DNA of 64,000 bases, from positions 5,649,501-5,713,500 of the forward strand of contig OZ022498.1 of NCBI GenBank assembly GCA_963989385.1, written 5' to 3'. Position 1 is the first letter of the stretch; each line of letters begins with the position of its first letter. Made by a program: the position numbers and the translations under genes. Source of the DNA: Ctena decussata (lineage: Eukaryota; Mollusca; Bivalvia; Lucinida; Lucinidae). Positions 12,101 through 21,078 of this stretch are shown in pieces. The notes under the pieces were generated by a model. That model ran no database searches. It saw only the letters and a list, made by a program, of their open reading frames with translations, and was not told where the DNA came from.

Positions 12101-14297
12101 CAAACACATCTTCCTCTTTTCTTTTATGCACGCAGTAAGGGTGTACGCTTATCTTAAACGAAATAGCACACATGGTAACTGCATGTTTTTCTACATGCAC
12201 CAGGAGTCACAGGGTGGATTTATCTGCATTTACGTACATTGCTGTGTGTCTCATTATCTCCAAAAGAGTGCTTTAAATTGACATCAAACAAAAATTATCT
12301 AAAATATGTAATTTAAAAAATGCGGATTTTCTGGATATCACAGACCCTACATGAGGTTGTCCTATAATGGCTGGATCAGTATATCTGTTCGAGTCAGGGG
12401 CAAGTCTGTTCGACTTAAGGGCTAATTTGGGTATGTGGATAAAACCCCTTGTTATTCCCTTATTTCACGAAGTATGGCAAAACGGTCGCAGAATTTTGGT
12501 GCTTGGAAAGCTGCGTTAGCCCTTGCGTGTCCCAAACACGATGTGGGTCAATAACCAGGGTCTGTAAGCGCAAGACAATGCAAAAGGTGTTCGACTCAAG
12601 GGCGAACTACCCTAACGGATTCGCGTTGAATACTTAGATGAAGCCATTCTCAGTTTCGTCTCCCGACTTTTTCAATGGGTTCATCTCTTATAGGAAAGAA
12701 TTTGCTCCCCCACGAGCCGCTCGTAGGTGGGCAAATTCTTTCCTTTAAGAGGTCAGAGCCAACCGTTTCTTTTTAAGACCCCATTGCAGATGGGCTTCGT
12801 CGTCTAGAAAAGAAACAAGAAGGCACAAAAGTTTTTCCCGCCTGCAAAATGGCGGAAAATATGGTGGTGTACCCGCCTTCATATTATAACATATTTCGGA
12901 TTAGTAAGGCCACAGCCACTTGCGATGATTTAAATTTTGCTAAACTTTGCTTTTGCATATTTCACAAAGAGCATTTTCCGATTTTGAAAGCCGTTGTGTA
13001 GTCTTCTTTAACGTTAGAAGTGCACATTTTAGGGGGTTGAGGGTGGGGGATTTTACAAAATTCCTCAGGATGGTCGTAAATAATTCGAATTGTTTACTTT
13101 TGATACATGTAGTACATCTATAAGTTTGAATTGTTTATATATCAGTACTGAATATCTTATCTCTGAGTCCTTAAGATTTTTTTAAGGAGAATTCTGTATT
13201 TTCAGGGTTGCTATGATGTGTTTTATGATCTTTTTGTGAGTCTAGCCAAACCGGCCATCTCAATAACAGCTCTTCTTGTTATCATTGAGGTATGTACCCT
13301 TATCAATCCCATGTCACAGTCTTTGCCTAAAACTTGAACAAATTATCCAAGTCAACACTAAATGTTGAATCAACATAGATTCAATCTTGATTCAACATCA
13401 TAATGTTGCAATTTTGATTCTACGTTGTGTGCCCAGTGGGTATGCTACTACCCGGCATCGTATAAACAATGGATGACAGCATGGTAAACAGCACCTACCA
13501 GGTTTACATTCTGAACTTCTTGGCCCAGCATAAGGTAACAAGTAAAGGTAAAGGTTACCCATAGCCTAATAGCCGCAGGGGCAGGGGGTTAGAGACCCAC
13601 TGTATCTTGGGAACAGCAAATGAAAGACGGAGCCCATCTCTCTCCTTTCGCTGCCTTATCCTTCCCTGTTTCGAAAAAGGTACCCATTTACTGCTGGGTT
13701 GACAGATAGGGTTTTCCAGTCGTCGGATGGCGACGGTGAGCCGCGAACTCACGACCTTCCGACTTTCTACACCATAACCAAGTCACTCTAACCACTCGAT
13801 CACGGCGCCAGCATAAGGACCAGCGCTAGAAATGACCGTTGCTGACTTCTCATTTCTTATCCCCACTTTCCACTTCTAAGTTCTACGTTTTGTGCCCAGT
13901 GGAATTTAAGAAGTGAGAAGTATACTTCTCACTTCTTAAATTCCACTGGGCACAAAACGTCGAACCAACGTTTAACCAACGTTTATTCTGTGTTGAATCA
14001 ACGCTGTGCACTTGCAGTGTAGAAAATTACCCTTTGATCCCTCTTTGTAGAAACTTTTTGTTTAAACAACATGTCTCTCTATTTTATATGCTAAACTGTA
14101 GAGAACAACGAAAATAAGAACTATGCTACCTTTCAAGGAGAGACATGCTAAATTTGTATGGTTTTATTCAGAGTTTTGTATTTACCACAAATCATCACCT
14201 TACCATTGTTTTTTTTTCGTTTCAGGGCTTTGCAATATTCTTCAGCATTGTTATAACATACTATGAAACAAAAAAGAAGTCAGGACACGTCGTCTGA
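6090..14297 (+). CDS. Tetraspanin, 3' part of gene (four exons, joined)
   Basis: Tetraspanins are four-pass membrane proteins that organise partner receptors in membrane microdomains. The exons (6090-6194, 9693-9887, 13206-13289, 14226-14297) are all phase 0 with AG/GT borders and join to 151 residues plus TGA. Residues 1-35 are the start of the large extracellular loop. Residues 36-100 hold FGCCGV and PASCC and a further Cys, with N-glycosylation sequons NYS, NYT and NWT. Then come GC and TM4 (PAISITALLVIIEGFAIFF), and a short tail ending KKKSGHVV. The CCG, SCC, C, GC pattern is a six-cysteine loop, typical of many tetraspanins. TM1-TM3 are missing and probably lie before the window. The introns are 1.0-3.5 kb and full of transposons. 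The exact subfamily (CD63/CD151-like or other) is not decided. Confidence 0.88.
6195..6427. other. Intron, no other feature
   Basis: Unique-looking AT-rich intron sequence between the tetraspanin donor at 6195 and the next transposable element. Confidence 0.5.
6428..8281 (+). mobile_element. Tandem-module element, family A copy 2
   Basis: It starts AGCTCACCTGAGCC, with a GTCCGTCC/GTCGTCC microsatellite at 6478-6538 and about four modules. The 3' end has CAGGTGAGC, then the hairpin AGGGCCTCATGGCCCT (8262-8277) and CTTG followed by TT. It lies in a tetraspanin intron in the sense orientation. Frames across it are repeat artefacts. Confidence 0.65.
8414..9522 (+). mobile_element. Tandem-module element, family B
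   Basis: The start GTCTCGCCTGC folds across a GAA loop on GCAGAGGCGAGAC. Inside are about six units of roughly 157 bp (TTTTGTCGAGTTTTTGCG, then CTATAAGGGCTAGAGCCATG). The 3' end repeats GCAGGCGAGAC (inverse of the start), then the hairpin ATTCCGCGGAAT (9506-9517) and CTTG with TT. The termini follow the same plan as family A with unrelated sequence. Confidence 0.65.
9693..9887 (+). CDS. Tetraspanin exon with CCG and SCC motifs
   Basis: Acceptor TATATTTACAG ends at 9692 and the exon opens TTC GGG TGC TGT GGA (FGCCG). An alternative acceptor ending at 9673 would add bases out of phase with the previous donor, so 9693 is preferred. The exon ends TCG before GTTTGT, a weak but phase-0 donor that joins to GGT TGC. 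The 65 codons include IPASCCYD and three N-glycosylation sequons. Confidence 0.87.
9955..12616. mobile_element. Non-autonomous DNA element with about 27-bp TIRs, host of a nested insertion
   Basis: GTTAGGGTAACTCGCCCTTA at the left end is mirrored by GGGCGAACTACCCTAAC at the right end. Extra internal copies of CCCTTAAGTCGAAC (about 9984, and inverted near 12407) look like subterminal repeats. Removing the family A element inside it (10255-11883) leaves about 1 kb without coding capacity. It starts 68 bases after the tetraspanin donor at 9887. Confidence 0.65.
10255..11883 (+). mobile_element. Tandem-module element, family A copy 3
   Basis: It has the AGCTCACCTGAGCC start, a GTCGTCCGTCC microsatellite at 10307-10362, modules with ATGGCCGCCATGCCCATA, and ends CAGGTGAGC, hairpin AGGGCCTCATGGCCCT, CTTG, TT. 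It is nested inside the TIR element at 9955-12616, so it is the younger of the two. Confidence 0.65.
12617..13205. repeat. Intron with one hairpin
   Basis: A hairpin at about 12687-12756 pairs GGAAAGAATTTGCTCCC with its inverse GCAAATTCTTTCC. A related motif, GGAAAGACTTTGCTCC, occurs at 44761. The rest of the interval is intron sequence with no other recognised feature. Confidence 0.55.
13206..13289 (+). CDS. Tetraspanin exon, last loop cysteine and start of TM4
   Basis: Acceptor ATTTTCAG ends at 13205 and donor GTATGT starts at 13290. The 28 codons start GCYDVFYDLF and end ALLVIIE, phase 0. The Cys is the conserved last loop cysteine, about 10 residues before the membrane, as in other tetraspanins. 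Confidence 0.87.
13360..13440. repeat. CAACGTTGA-type short repeat, copy 1
   Basis: Repeated ATGTTGAATCAACAT and GATTCAACATC words end in TGTGCCCAGTGGG. Related copies lie near 13966, 26645, 44425 and 45105. They look like members of one MITE-like group with a shared GCCCAGTGGG end. Confidence 0.45.
13541..13811 (-). mobile_element. tRNA-derived SINE (minus strand)
   Basis: Read on the minus strand from about 13811, it opens GGCGCCGTGATCGAGTGG, followed by GTTAGAGTGAC (A-box-like) and GGTCGTGAGTTCG (B-box-like), as in a tRNA-derived Pol III promoter. A body of about 200 bp follows. The tRNA fold is degenerate, so this is not a functional tRNA. Confidence 0.6.
13880..13965. repeat. Near-perfect 86-bp palindrome
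   Basis: The 43-base arms mirror around 13922/13923 with almost no loop (GAGAAGTATACTTCTC at the centre). Each arm carries TGTGCCCAGTGG, the terminal word of the CAACGTTGA-type repeats, suggesting a head-to-head pair of ends. Confidence 0.8.
14226..14297 (+). CDS. Tetraspanin terminal exon, end of TM4 and tail
   Basis: Acceptor TTTCGTTTCAG ends at 14225. The 23 codons are GFAIFFSIVITYYETKKKSG plus HVV, then TGA. The basic cytoplasmic tail after TM4 is short, as usual. The C-terminal HVV could be a weak PDZ-type end, but this is speculative. Confidence 0.87.
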   Translation, partial: GFAIFFSIVITYYETKKKSGHVV

Positions 14298-14505
14298 TCT
14301 AACAAGAGAAAATAACATCTTCCAAGCAAAGATATTGTCACATTGTTTTACAGTATCCAAAAACTCGTTTAATTCTTCAAAAACTCTGTACTCAGAAGAC
14401 CTCTATACAACCGCTGGCATTTATCGAGAAAATTAAGCTGGGCAAAATGTCAATTTTTTACAACAGGGTACTCCAACAGGAAGCGTTGCTTTAGGTGTAG
14501 GAAAA

Positions 14506-14757
14506 AAGTATTAAACCGATTAACGCCTTCCCTCCCATGAAAAAGGACAAAGGCAAACACTGCAGACACAAATCAAACGCCGCAAAACGCAGCGTCTGAT
14601 CTGTGTGTGCACTATTTTCATAAAACGGATGGATATTTCCTCTAAAAATAAAATAAAACGATAGAACTGAAATAAACCAGACACCCCTTAATTGACAAAT
14701 GGACTCACCCAGTTGATAAGGATAGAAGAGTCCACTGGGCATAAATGGGTTAAATAA
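14506..14757 (-). mobile_element. MITE related to the one at 53938-54294
   Basis: It shares GCATAAATGGGTTAA (ends 14755), CCACTGGGC, CCCATGAAAAAGGACAA and a GCGTCTGATCTG hairpin with the copy at 53938. It lies in the presumed 3' UTR or flank of the tetraspanin gene. The left end is diverged. Confidence 0.5.
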
Positions 14758-14869
14758 GTTAACCCTTAATGCGCCAAGAAGCAGACGACAAAATTTTCGT
14801 CTGCAGAATTTCAAATAATGTTTCGCACAAGTTATATCACATTGAGAAATCAAAGACTAGAGGGCAAAC

Positions 14870-14925
14870 AGTGTAGATCAAGGTGAGGTGGCTCATTATG
14901 AGCCACCTCATCTGGATCTACACTA
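14870..14925. repeat. Short hairpin, family H copy 1
   Basis: CAGTGTAGATC and GATCTACACT flank GAGGTGGCTCATTATGAGCC. Relatives lie at 32649, 39231, 47638 and 54192. Confidence 0.65.
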
Positions 14926-15080
14926 TTTTCAAATTTAATTATTTTTATTTTTGGCACTTTAAGGGTTAAAAAACTAATTCGTTCAACCAAACAACAAGCG
15001 GATTCTCGATGGACATGATGAATACCTGTATACTTTTGTGAAGAAATGAAAATGAGTACATGTATATAAAAGAGCTAGTG

Positions 15081-15086
15081 AATAAA
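15081..15086 (+). promoter_or_regulatory. Candidate poly(A) signal for the tetraspanin gene
   Basis: AATAAA lies about 780 bases after the stop codon and before the next transposable element. A run AAAATAAAATAAAA at about 14645 inside the MITE is an alternative. Confidence 0.3.
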
Positions 15087-15224
15087 CGAATGATTTTATT
15101 CAGCTTAAACTCTGCAGGAGTGTGTGGAGCATCATTGCTATTGATAGAATTACATGTATTTTTTAAGTTTTTGTTGACATATTTTGTAGCCTTTTAAATG
15201 TCAGTTAAGTATTTTTCTGTTTTT

Positions 15225-17451
15225 AGCTCACCTGAGCCGAAGGCTCAAAGGTGAGCTTATAGTATAGGCAGGCCTCTGTCGTCCGTCGTCGTCCGTCGTC
15301 CACACTCTTTAAACATCTTCTTCTCAGAAACTACTGGGCCGATTTAAGCCAAATTTCAAATGGAGCCTTTACAGGATGGGGGAACAAAAGTTTTTATATT
15401 TAGTTTAGGTCACATGACCAAGATGGCTGCCATGCCCATATATGGTAAAAACCTTCAAAAATCTTCTTCTCCAGAACCACTGGGCCGATTGCTTTGAGAC
15501 CTATCTGGGACTCTAGTCCTACAAACTTTGTATAAATGATGTTCTCGAGTTGACCTTGACCTATTTTATGGCAAGGTCAAATTTGGTCCCTTAGGCTTTT
15601 GAATTGGTAAAGCTGAAAAAGTGCATTTTTCTGTTGCTATTGTGTTCTGTGATATGGAAATGCAGTCAGCTTTAACCCCTTAAAATACAAGAGGTCAATG
15701 TCATTTAGTGACCTTGGCCAAAGGTCATTTGTTTGTTGTGTGTCAACATTTTCAAAGGACTTCTTATCTATAACTACTGGGTCAATTGAAGCCAAATTTT
15801 ATATGCAGCCTTCAGGCAAAGTGGGAAAACAAGGTTGTATATTTGGTCCAGGTCACATGACCAAGATGGCCACTATGTCCATATATGGCAAAAACCTTAA
15901 AAATATGCTTCTCCAGAACCACTAGGCTGATGGCCTTGAAACTTGGTATGTATCATCTTGGACTCTTGTATAAATGATGACCTTGGGTTGACCATGGCCC
16001 AAGGTCTAGTCCTACAAAGTTTATATAAATGATGACCTTGGGTTGACCCTGGTCTATTTTATGGCAAGGTCAAATTTTGTCCCTTAGGCTTTTGCATGGG
16101 AAAAGCTAATAAAGTGCATTTTTCTGTTGCTATTGTGTTCTGTGATATGGAAATGCAGTCAGCTTCACCCCTAAGAATACACGACCAAGATGGCCATGCC
16201 CATATATGGCAAAAACCTTGAAAAATCTTCTCCGGAACCACTAGGTCGATTGCCTTGAAACTTGGTATGTAGCATCTTTGACTCTAGTCCTACAAAGTTT
16301 ATATAAATGATGATCTTGGGTTGACCTTGACCTATTTTATGACAAGGTCAAATTTGGTCCTTTAGGCATTAGAATGGGAAAAGCTGAAAAAGTGCATTAT
16401 GCTGTTGCTATTCTGTGATTTGGAAATGCAGTCAGCTTTAACCCCTAAGCATACTAGAGGTCAAGGTCATTTAGTGACCTTGGGCAAAGGTCATTTGTCT
16501 GTTGTGTGTCAGCATTTTCAAAGGACTTCTCCTTTGAAACTACTAGACCAATTGAAGCCAAATTTCATATGCAGCCTTCAGTCAAAGCGAGAAAAAAGTA
16601 TATATAGTTGGTCTAGGTCACATGACCAAGATGGCAAATACCCATATTTGGCAAAAATTCTTCTCCGGACTTACTTACCTGATTGCTTTGAGACTTGGTA
16701 TAGCTTCTGAGATTCTAGTACTACAAACGTTTTATAAATGATGACCTTGGGTTGACCTTGACCTATTTTATGGCTAGGTCAAATTTGGTCCCTTAGGCTT
16801 TTGAATGAGAAAAACTGAAAAAGTGCATTTTTCTGTCACTGTTGTGCTCTGTGATATGGAAATGCAGTCAACTTTAACCCTTCAGAATTCTAGAGGTCAA
16901 TGTCATTTAGTGACCTTAGCCAAAGGTCAGTTGTCCGTTGTGTTTCAACATTTTCAAAGGACTTCTTCTTTGAAACTATTGGGCCAATTTCAGTGTATTT
17001 TCATAAATATGCAGCCTTCAGGCAAAAGGGAAAATAGAGTTTATATATTGGCTCCAGGTCACATGACCAAGATGGCCTCCATGCCCATATATGATAAAAA
17101 CTTTAAAAATCTTCTACCCTAGATCCACTAGGCTGATTGCTTTGAGACTCAGTATGTAGCATCTGGGACTCTAGTACTACACAATGTATATAAATGATGA
17201 CCATCGATTGAGTTTGATCTATTTTACGGCAAGGTCAAATTTTTTCTGTATGGCTTTTGAATAAGAAAAGCTGAAAAAGTGCATTTTTCTGTTGCTGTGA
17301 GACTTTATGATATGGAAATGCCGCCGACAAGCATAAAATCTCAGATGCATTCAACATTAGACCATATTGTACAATTTGCCTTAGAGCTACTTACCCTAGG
17401 ATGCTGAGGATGAATGGACTCAGGTGAGCTATAGGACCATTGGTCATCTGG
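15225..17451 (+). mobile_element. Tandem-module element, family A copy 4 (diverged subfamily)
   Basis: The start AGCTCACCTGAGCC folds over a GAA loop onto GGCTCAAAGGTGAGCT. It is followed by GTCGTCCGTCGTCC and longer modules that add AAAGTGCATTTTTCTGTTGC. The end is CAGGTGAGCT, hairpin GACCATTGGTC, then CTGG and TT. CTGG fits the CTRR end of Helitrons. It lies downstream of the tetraspanin gene. Confidence 0.65.
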
Positions 17452-17599
17452 TTACTTTTAATGTTTTGCTATTTTTGTTTTTAAACAAAATCTGAATTAT
17501 ATCTATTGTTAATTTTTCAATAAATTTTAATATTAGTTGTTAATTTTTCAATAAGTCAGCCTGACAATACCGCATTCGACACGTACCTATGATAATAAT

Positions 17600-17824
17600 A
17601 TGAGCCATGCAGACAAAAAGAACAAATAGGTATGTGCGTCCAGCTAAAACTCAGATCAGCCTGGGCATCCGCCCAGTCTGATCAGAGTCTTCGCTGTTCG
17701 CATAGAGGTAGCTTAGACCCTCAGCTACCCTTTAAGCCTGAGCATGCTGAGCGGATGCCCAGGCTGATCTAAGTCTTCACTGGGCGCACAGCCCACTTCG
17801 TTGGTTTGTCGTGTCGCGGCTAAA
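17600..17824. mobile_element. MITE family G copy 1 (GCCGCGACACG TIRs)
   Basis: The inverted halves contain CAGATCAGCCTGGGCATC and its inverse GATGCCCAGGCTGATCT. The right end is GTGTCGCGGCT and the left end is diverged. Other copies lie at 30448, 47232, 48620 and 54299. Confidence 0.7.
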
Positions 17825-18110
17825 TAAGGTAAATGGGTACACTTTTCAGGGTCCCTTCTAATGTGTGTCAACTCTTGAAATACAAGGAGAAAAGTCTTTC
17901 CTTTAATAGTGGGGAGACTACATTTCTGGAGGCTTTGTCTCCCAGTGAAGTAAAGAGGAAGTCAGAAAAGTCAAGTTAACTCCCTTTGAAAATATCACGG
18001 CAAACATGGAGCTATAACCATACACCTAGGTAACGTGACATCGGTTGACCTACACACTAGGAAAAGTGTTATGGAATTTTATTGAAGTATACAGATCAAC
18101 CTTAAATCAC
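17825..18110. other. No recognised feature
   Basis: Interelement spacer. The word AAAGTCTTTCCTTTAA near 17891 and TTTGTCTCCC recall the hairpin near 12690. Confidence 0.35.
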
Positions 18111-18312
18111 GGGACGTCCTACTAATTTTGATTACAGTAGGGCAAGGGCCGACTGTGCTTACAGTAGGTGCGGGTGAGGGTTGTTTGGATGTTTTTTCTC
18201 GCTTATCACATCTCTTTTCTTCCCCCCTCTCTCTGGTAGACTAAAAGTAGTCTGAAAGAGCCGTTAAACCAAAAAAAAAAAAAAAAAAAAACAACAACCA
18301 ACCAACCAACAA
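18111..18312 (+). mobile_element. SINE family S copy 1, tail A(n) then (CCAA)n
   Basis: It shares GTCCTACTAATTT, TAGGGCAAGGGCC, ACTGTGCTTACAGTAGG, GGGTGAGGGTTGTTTGGA and GAGCCGTTAAACC with copies at 20919 (minus), 39737 and 46329. The simple 3' tail AACCAACCAACC points to retroposition. No clear tRNA boxes were seen. Confidence 0.65.
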
Positions 18313-18474
18313 ACTGTACCTTCACTTGCATATAAAGTTGGCAATATTCTCATTTTATTTCTTGACTCGTATACATGAAGCAAACATTCTTACCTCTGTG
18401 AAACACGGTTTGTTAACGCACTCGCAGCTTTTTTCTTATCAAGAGGCTAAGTCGGCTATTGGTATTGTTACAGA

Positions 18475-18783
18475 GTTCAGTTCAGTTCACTTCTCCGAAC
18501 GACGTTCCCCAAGTGGCTCAGCGGTACGTAACCATAGCTGCACGCATTTGGCGCCGTGTGTTCGTCCAATTTGCTACGGATTTTTTTTCAATTCAATTCA
18601 ATTCTCCTAACGACGTGCCCCAAGTGGCTCAGCGGTATGTAACTATAGTTGCACGCACTTAGCGCCAAGGAGTAGTAGTAGTATTTCAATTCTCATATCG
18701 ACGTTGTCCCCGCACCTCAGCGGAACGAATCCATAGCCGCACTAACAGGGCGCCGAGCGTCCGTCCATATAGCGCCAAGGAAC
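18475..18783 (+). repeat. Three tandem copies of a short tRNA-like repeat
   Basis: The unit is CCCCAAGTGGCTCAGCGG, then a stretch, then GCACTTGGCGCC. AAGTG and CACTT pair. Copies start near 18508, 18618 and 18700, the last diverged. A fourth is at 30166-30263. GTGGCTCAGCGGTA resembles a tRNA A box, so these may be heads of a SINE family. Confidence 0.5.
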
Positions 18784-18850
18784 GGAACCGCTACTAACTA
18801 ATAATTATTGGTTGTTATAATAAAATTGGTTGCTAAATTTGCATATTATT

Positions 18851-18920
18851 TTACGGAATAAAGCGCAATGATAACCTCCCTTGTCAATCTTATAAATTAA
18901 CATTGCGTTTTATTCCGTAA
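18851..18920. repeat. Hairpin TTACGGAATAAA / TTTATTCCGTAA-like
   Basis: TTACGGAATAAAGCGCAATG is mirrored by CATTGCGTTTTATTCCGTAA around a loop of about 30 bases. It is followed by TTCCGTTCCGTTCCGTTCCG. Confidence 0.65.
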
Positions 18921-19200
18921 AAAGTCTATGTTCCGTTCCGTTCCGTTCCGCAAAATACCAATAGCCGTTAAGTCAAATTGTCAATTGAGGGGTATCTCGT
19001 TTAGTGTATTTTTATTTTTAATTTAAAAGCAAAGACGCAGCGTTTTGGGTTTGCAGTGTTTCCCTTTGTCCAATATGGAATGCTAGGCATCAATGAGTTC
19101 ACGTCTTGTGTACAAAATGCACTTAACCTTGATTCAGTATGGCAGACCCTTAATTTATTTCGTTTAGTATAGTTTTAACAGTCAAGTTAGTGTCCAGGCG

Positions 19201-19413
19201 CCCTATTTATAAAATGACAAGTGGTTGCTATGCCGTTGCTAAGGCTAAATTTCAATAAAGGAGATTCCCTACAATTAAGACATTTGATCTGGAGGAACAG
19301 TCTGAAAAAGACTGTTCCTCCAGAGCAAATTTCATAGTTGTAGGGAATCTCCCCTATAGAAATTTAGCCTTAGCAACAACATAGCAATGGCTTAAGCGGT
19401 TTTATAAATACGA
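19201..19413. mobile_element. Fold-back MITE, about 100-bp arms
   Basis: CTAAGGCTAAATTTC on the left matches GAAATTTAGCCTTAG on the right. GGAGATTCCCTACAA matches TTGTAGGGAATCTCC. The core GGAGGAACAGTCT/AGACTGTTCCTCC closes the loop near 19307. Confidence 0.75.
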
Positions 19414-20918
19414 CCCCAGAGACTGAAGGCCAATTTATTCATGATACTTTTCCATCAAACAATAGCGGTTCATCATGCAAATTCTCCTGACAGGCATTTA
19501 TTCAACATAATCACATATGTAGTATAATGTATCTGGCTGTGGCGTGTTGCATGTTATGAGGATCAGGAGTTCGTTCAAGATGCATGGTACCGTATCTTTT
19601 CGGCCATAAGTCAGATTTTTTCCCTTCCAAAACAATTCCAAACATCTAGATCCGTCTTACAAGACGGATCTAGATATTAAGGATTATTTTTGGAAGTGGG
19701 AACTCCCTCTTATAGCTGGATCTTATAAGACTGATTTACATATTTGGGGTTATTTTGGAAGGGGTATTCTTGGTCTAATAAGCGGAAACATATGGTATGA
19801 CCATGTTGTCATGGAATATCACACAATTACACATAGCTGTGTCTCATTAGCGCTTTCACTTCATTGTCGATTTCTGACACTGAACTATTGTCATAGGTCT
19901 GTTTCTTTCCCATTAACGGTCACGGAAGGTGCTTGTTGGATATACAATTATTTCTTTAGATTTTTCGTAATGCTGACTAACCGTGCCGAGCATCACGGTC
20001 TAACACTATAGATTAAATTACCAGACGCCATTTCTTTTCTGCTTACGTATAGATTAGACTGAAGTTGTTAAGAATACAAAATTTTACGTTAATTTAAAGA
20101 AACATTCCCTCTCAATCAATTTACAGATGTTAGAGAAGAAAACACTGTGATGGTTTTGTTAGCAGATTTTATTATGCAGTAAAAACATTGATTTTCGAAA
20201 ACTGATCTATGCAAATTGCAATTTCAAAATGAAATATCTGTTGAAATCTGTCAGAAGCGTCTAAACTGGTTATTCTCTAGCGATAATGAAATTTTAGGTA
20301 ATAATCCATAATGCCGAAAATGGCATGATAAATTTGTTTTAACCCACTGATACATGAGGGGTGTACTGCGTGAGCGCTCGCCGGGCGCTCTCGTTGTTGC
20401 TCGGTGTACTGGAACGGGGTTGTACACATATCGGGTTACAGCATGGACGCGAACGAGCGCTTGGCTAGCGTTGGTTGTTGAACACACGTCTGGATGAACA
20501 GCGTATGCATAAGTCAAAACTGGGACCTTAGGCTCTAGAATCAGACACCGAGCGGCTTTTACAAGACAACTAAGCTTTAAATAAATACACCTCCTTGAAA
20601 TGGTGGCATTTTATGCGAAAAATGTTCACAATCTACAAAAAAATGAATGTTAAACTTTTAGCTCACCGCGCGCAGTCAAGTTTTCTCTAAATACCTATTG
20701 CAGTTGAAGATAATTTATGACGTTCTTTGAGTCGACAGTCGTCTTTTTTTTTTTTTTTTCTTGGTTGTGCCGTTTGTCATTTACCCTATACTGTAACAAA
20801 GCAAAACCCTATACAGTAACAAAATAAATACTCAAACTAGCTTGTAGCTCTGGGAAACTGATGACTGTCTAACAGGCCCTGGTTATGAAAACAGAAGGGA
20901 CTCTGATCAAATGGCAAG
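19414..20918. other. Spacer with an imperfect inverted repeat at about 19582-19798
   Basis: AGATCCGTCTTACAAGACGGATCT (19649-19672) is a small palindrome inside imperfect outer arms (GGTACCGTATC and GATATGGTATG-like ends). The region from 19800 to 20918 holds nothing I recognise, apart from a GC-rich patch at 20360-20470 and a poly-T at 20744-20759. Confidence 0.4.
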
Positions 20919-21078
20919 TTGGTTGTTAGGTTTAACGGCTCTTTGAGACAGTATTTCACTCTATATCGAGCCGTCTCCGAGAGAGAGGATAAAGGAAAAG
21001 AGATATAATAGGGAAGAGAAAAAATGTCCAAGCAACCCCCGCCCGCACCTGCTGCAAGCACAGTAGGCCTTGCCCTTC
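20919..21078 (-). mobile_element. SINE family S copy 2 (minus strand)
   Basis: On the minus strand it reads AAGGGCAAGGCCTACTGTGC through GGACATTTTTTC to GAGCCGTTAAACCTAACAAC. It matches copies 1, 3 and 4. The tail end is toward 20919. Confidence 0.6.
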
